Below are positions 5,592 to 5,865 of a stretch of 5,865 bases of DNA, piece by piece (position 1 is the stretch's first letter; every line of letters begins with the position of its first letter). The notes under the pieces are model-generated. The model did no database searches, was not told the DNA's origin, and saw nothing but the letters and a program-made list of their open reading frames with translations. The stretch comes from Bacteroidota bacterium (GTDB lineage Bacteria > Bacteroidota > Ignavibacteria > SZUA-365 > JAADGX01): NCBI GenBank assembly GCA_024276335.1, contig JAJRXL010000018.1, forward strand, positions 1-5,865, given 5' to 3'. The position numbers and the translations under genes were made by a program.

Positions 5592-5865
5592 TGATTAAAA
5601 TTACTGAACTGCAAAATGCATTGCTTAATTTGCTTCACGAGGTGCGCGATACGGGACTCAAACTCATTGTCGGAGGGGGATTGGGTATCTACCTGAAGGC
5701 CGATCATGTACGCTGACTGGGGGTGAGAACTCTCTTACAGGAATGGCCTGAACCACGGTCTACAAACGACATCGATTTGTTCCTGCGACCGGAATTACTT
5801 ATAGAACCTGCTCAATTAATGCCTCTTGCTAATGCGCTTGCTAAACTTGGATATCAGGCCGTTCC
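5588..5865 (+). pseudogene. AbiEii-like nucleotidyltransferase (toxin partner), interrupted by in-frame TGA; 3' end outside window
   Basis: The ATG at 5588 overlaps the AbiEi-like stop as ATGA; a second ATG follows at 5591. The first 42 codons end in LIVGGGLGIYLKADHVR, carrying the glycine-rich motif (G29-G31) of nucleotidyltransferases. Codon 43 is TGA (5714-5716). After it the same frame stays open to the window end and reads LGVRTLLQEWPEPRSTNDID then LFLRPELL, with the metal-binding DxD as D61 and D63. The two motifs that form one active site thus lie on either side of the stop, with no frame change. A point mutation in a formerly intact gene is the simplest reading. Alternatives are a sequencing error or readthrough (TGA followed by C is a leaky context). 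A GTG at 5723 could start the second part, but alone it would lack the glycine motif. The intact protein would be the AbiEii-type toxin, which transfers a nucleotide to an RNA target. Confidence 0.75.

Noticed and set aside
5714..5716. TGA as a selenocysteine codon
   Set aside because: No selenoprotein is known in this nucleotidyltransferase family, the position is not an active-site Cys site, and I see no convincing SECIS-like hairpin just downstream.
1..5865. tRNA, rRNA, CRISPR array or riboswitch
   Set aside because: No cloverleaf-like sequence, regularly spaced repeats or known leader pattern was seen; the only exact long repeat noticed is the 27-bp pair in transposase debris.

Overview
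The window carries two unlike blocks, both reading on the + strand. Organism: the 5' gene combines a WD40/PD40-type propeller remnant, a carboxypeptidase-regulatory-like beta domain and an OmpA C-terminal domain. That architecture is typical of Bacteroidota and related FCB-group bacteria. The RsmG sequence and the several lipoproteins fit a Gram-negative (diderm) cell. The phylum is an inference; the species cannot be named from this sequence.

Block 1 (1-2993) is a tightly packed run of four genes: the 3' part of an OmpA-family outer-membrane/peptidoglycan anchoring protein, rsmG (16S rRNA G527 methyltransferase), and two lipoproteins of unknown function. Consecutive genes overlap by 8, 8 and 4 nt (735-742, 1426-1433, 2187-2190), which points to one transcript with translational coupling. 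A 332-nt gap without an intact gene follows (2994-3325). It holds two fragments of a REP-associated/IS200-like (Y1, HUH) transposase gene. The fragments lie in permuted order and share an exact 27-bp direct repeat (3083-3109 and 3301-3327). The second repeat copy ends inside the start codon of the next gene, a lipoprotein with a (beta/alpha)8-barrel, glycoside-hydrolase-like body (3326-4357). A probable terminator closes this block.

Block 2 (about 4440 to the end) is visibly more AT-rich and looks like acquired DNA. It encodes a two-gene cassette resembling AbiE-type (type IV) toxin-antitoxin systems. The first protein is AbiEi-like, with a possible restriction-endonuclease-like N-terminus, a winged-helix region and a conserved C-terminal domain. 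The second gene, overlapping it by 4 nt, encodes an AbiEii-like nucleotidyltransferase that runs off the window. Its frame is broken by a single TGA at 5714-5716, between the glycine-rich motif and the DxD motif, while recognisable protein continues in the same frame. The toxin-like partner is therefore probably inactivated, unless the TGA is read through or is a sequencing error.
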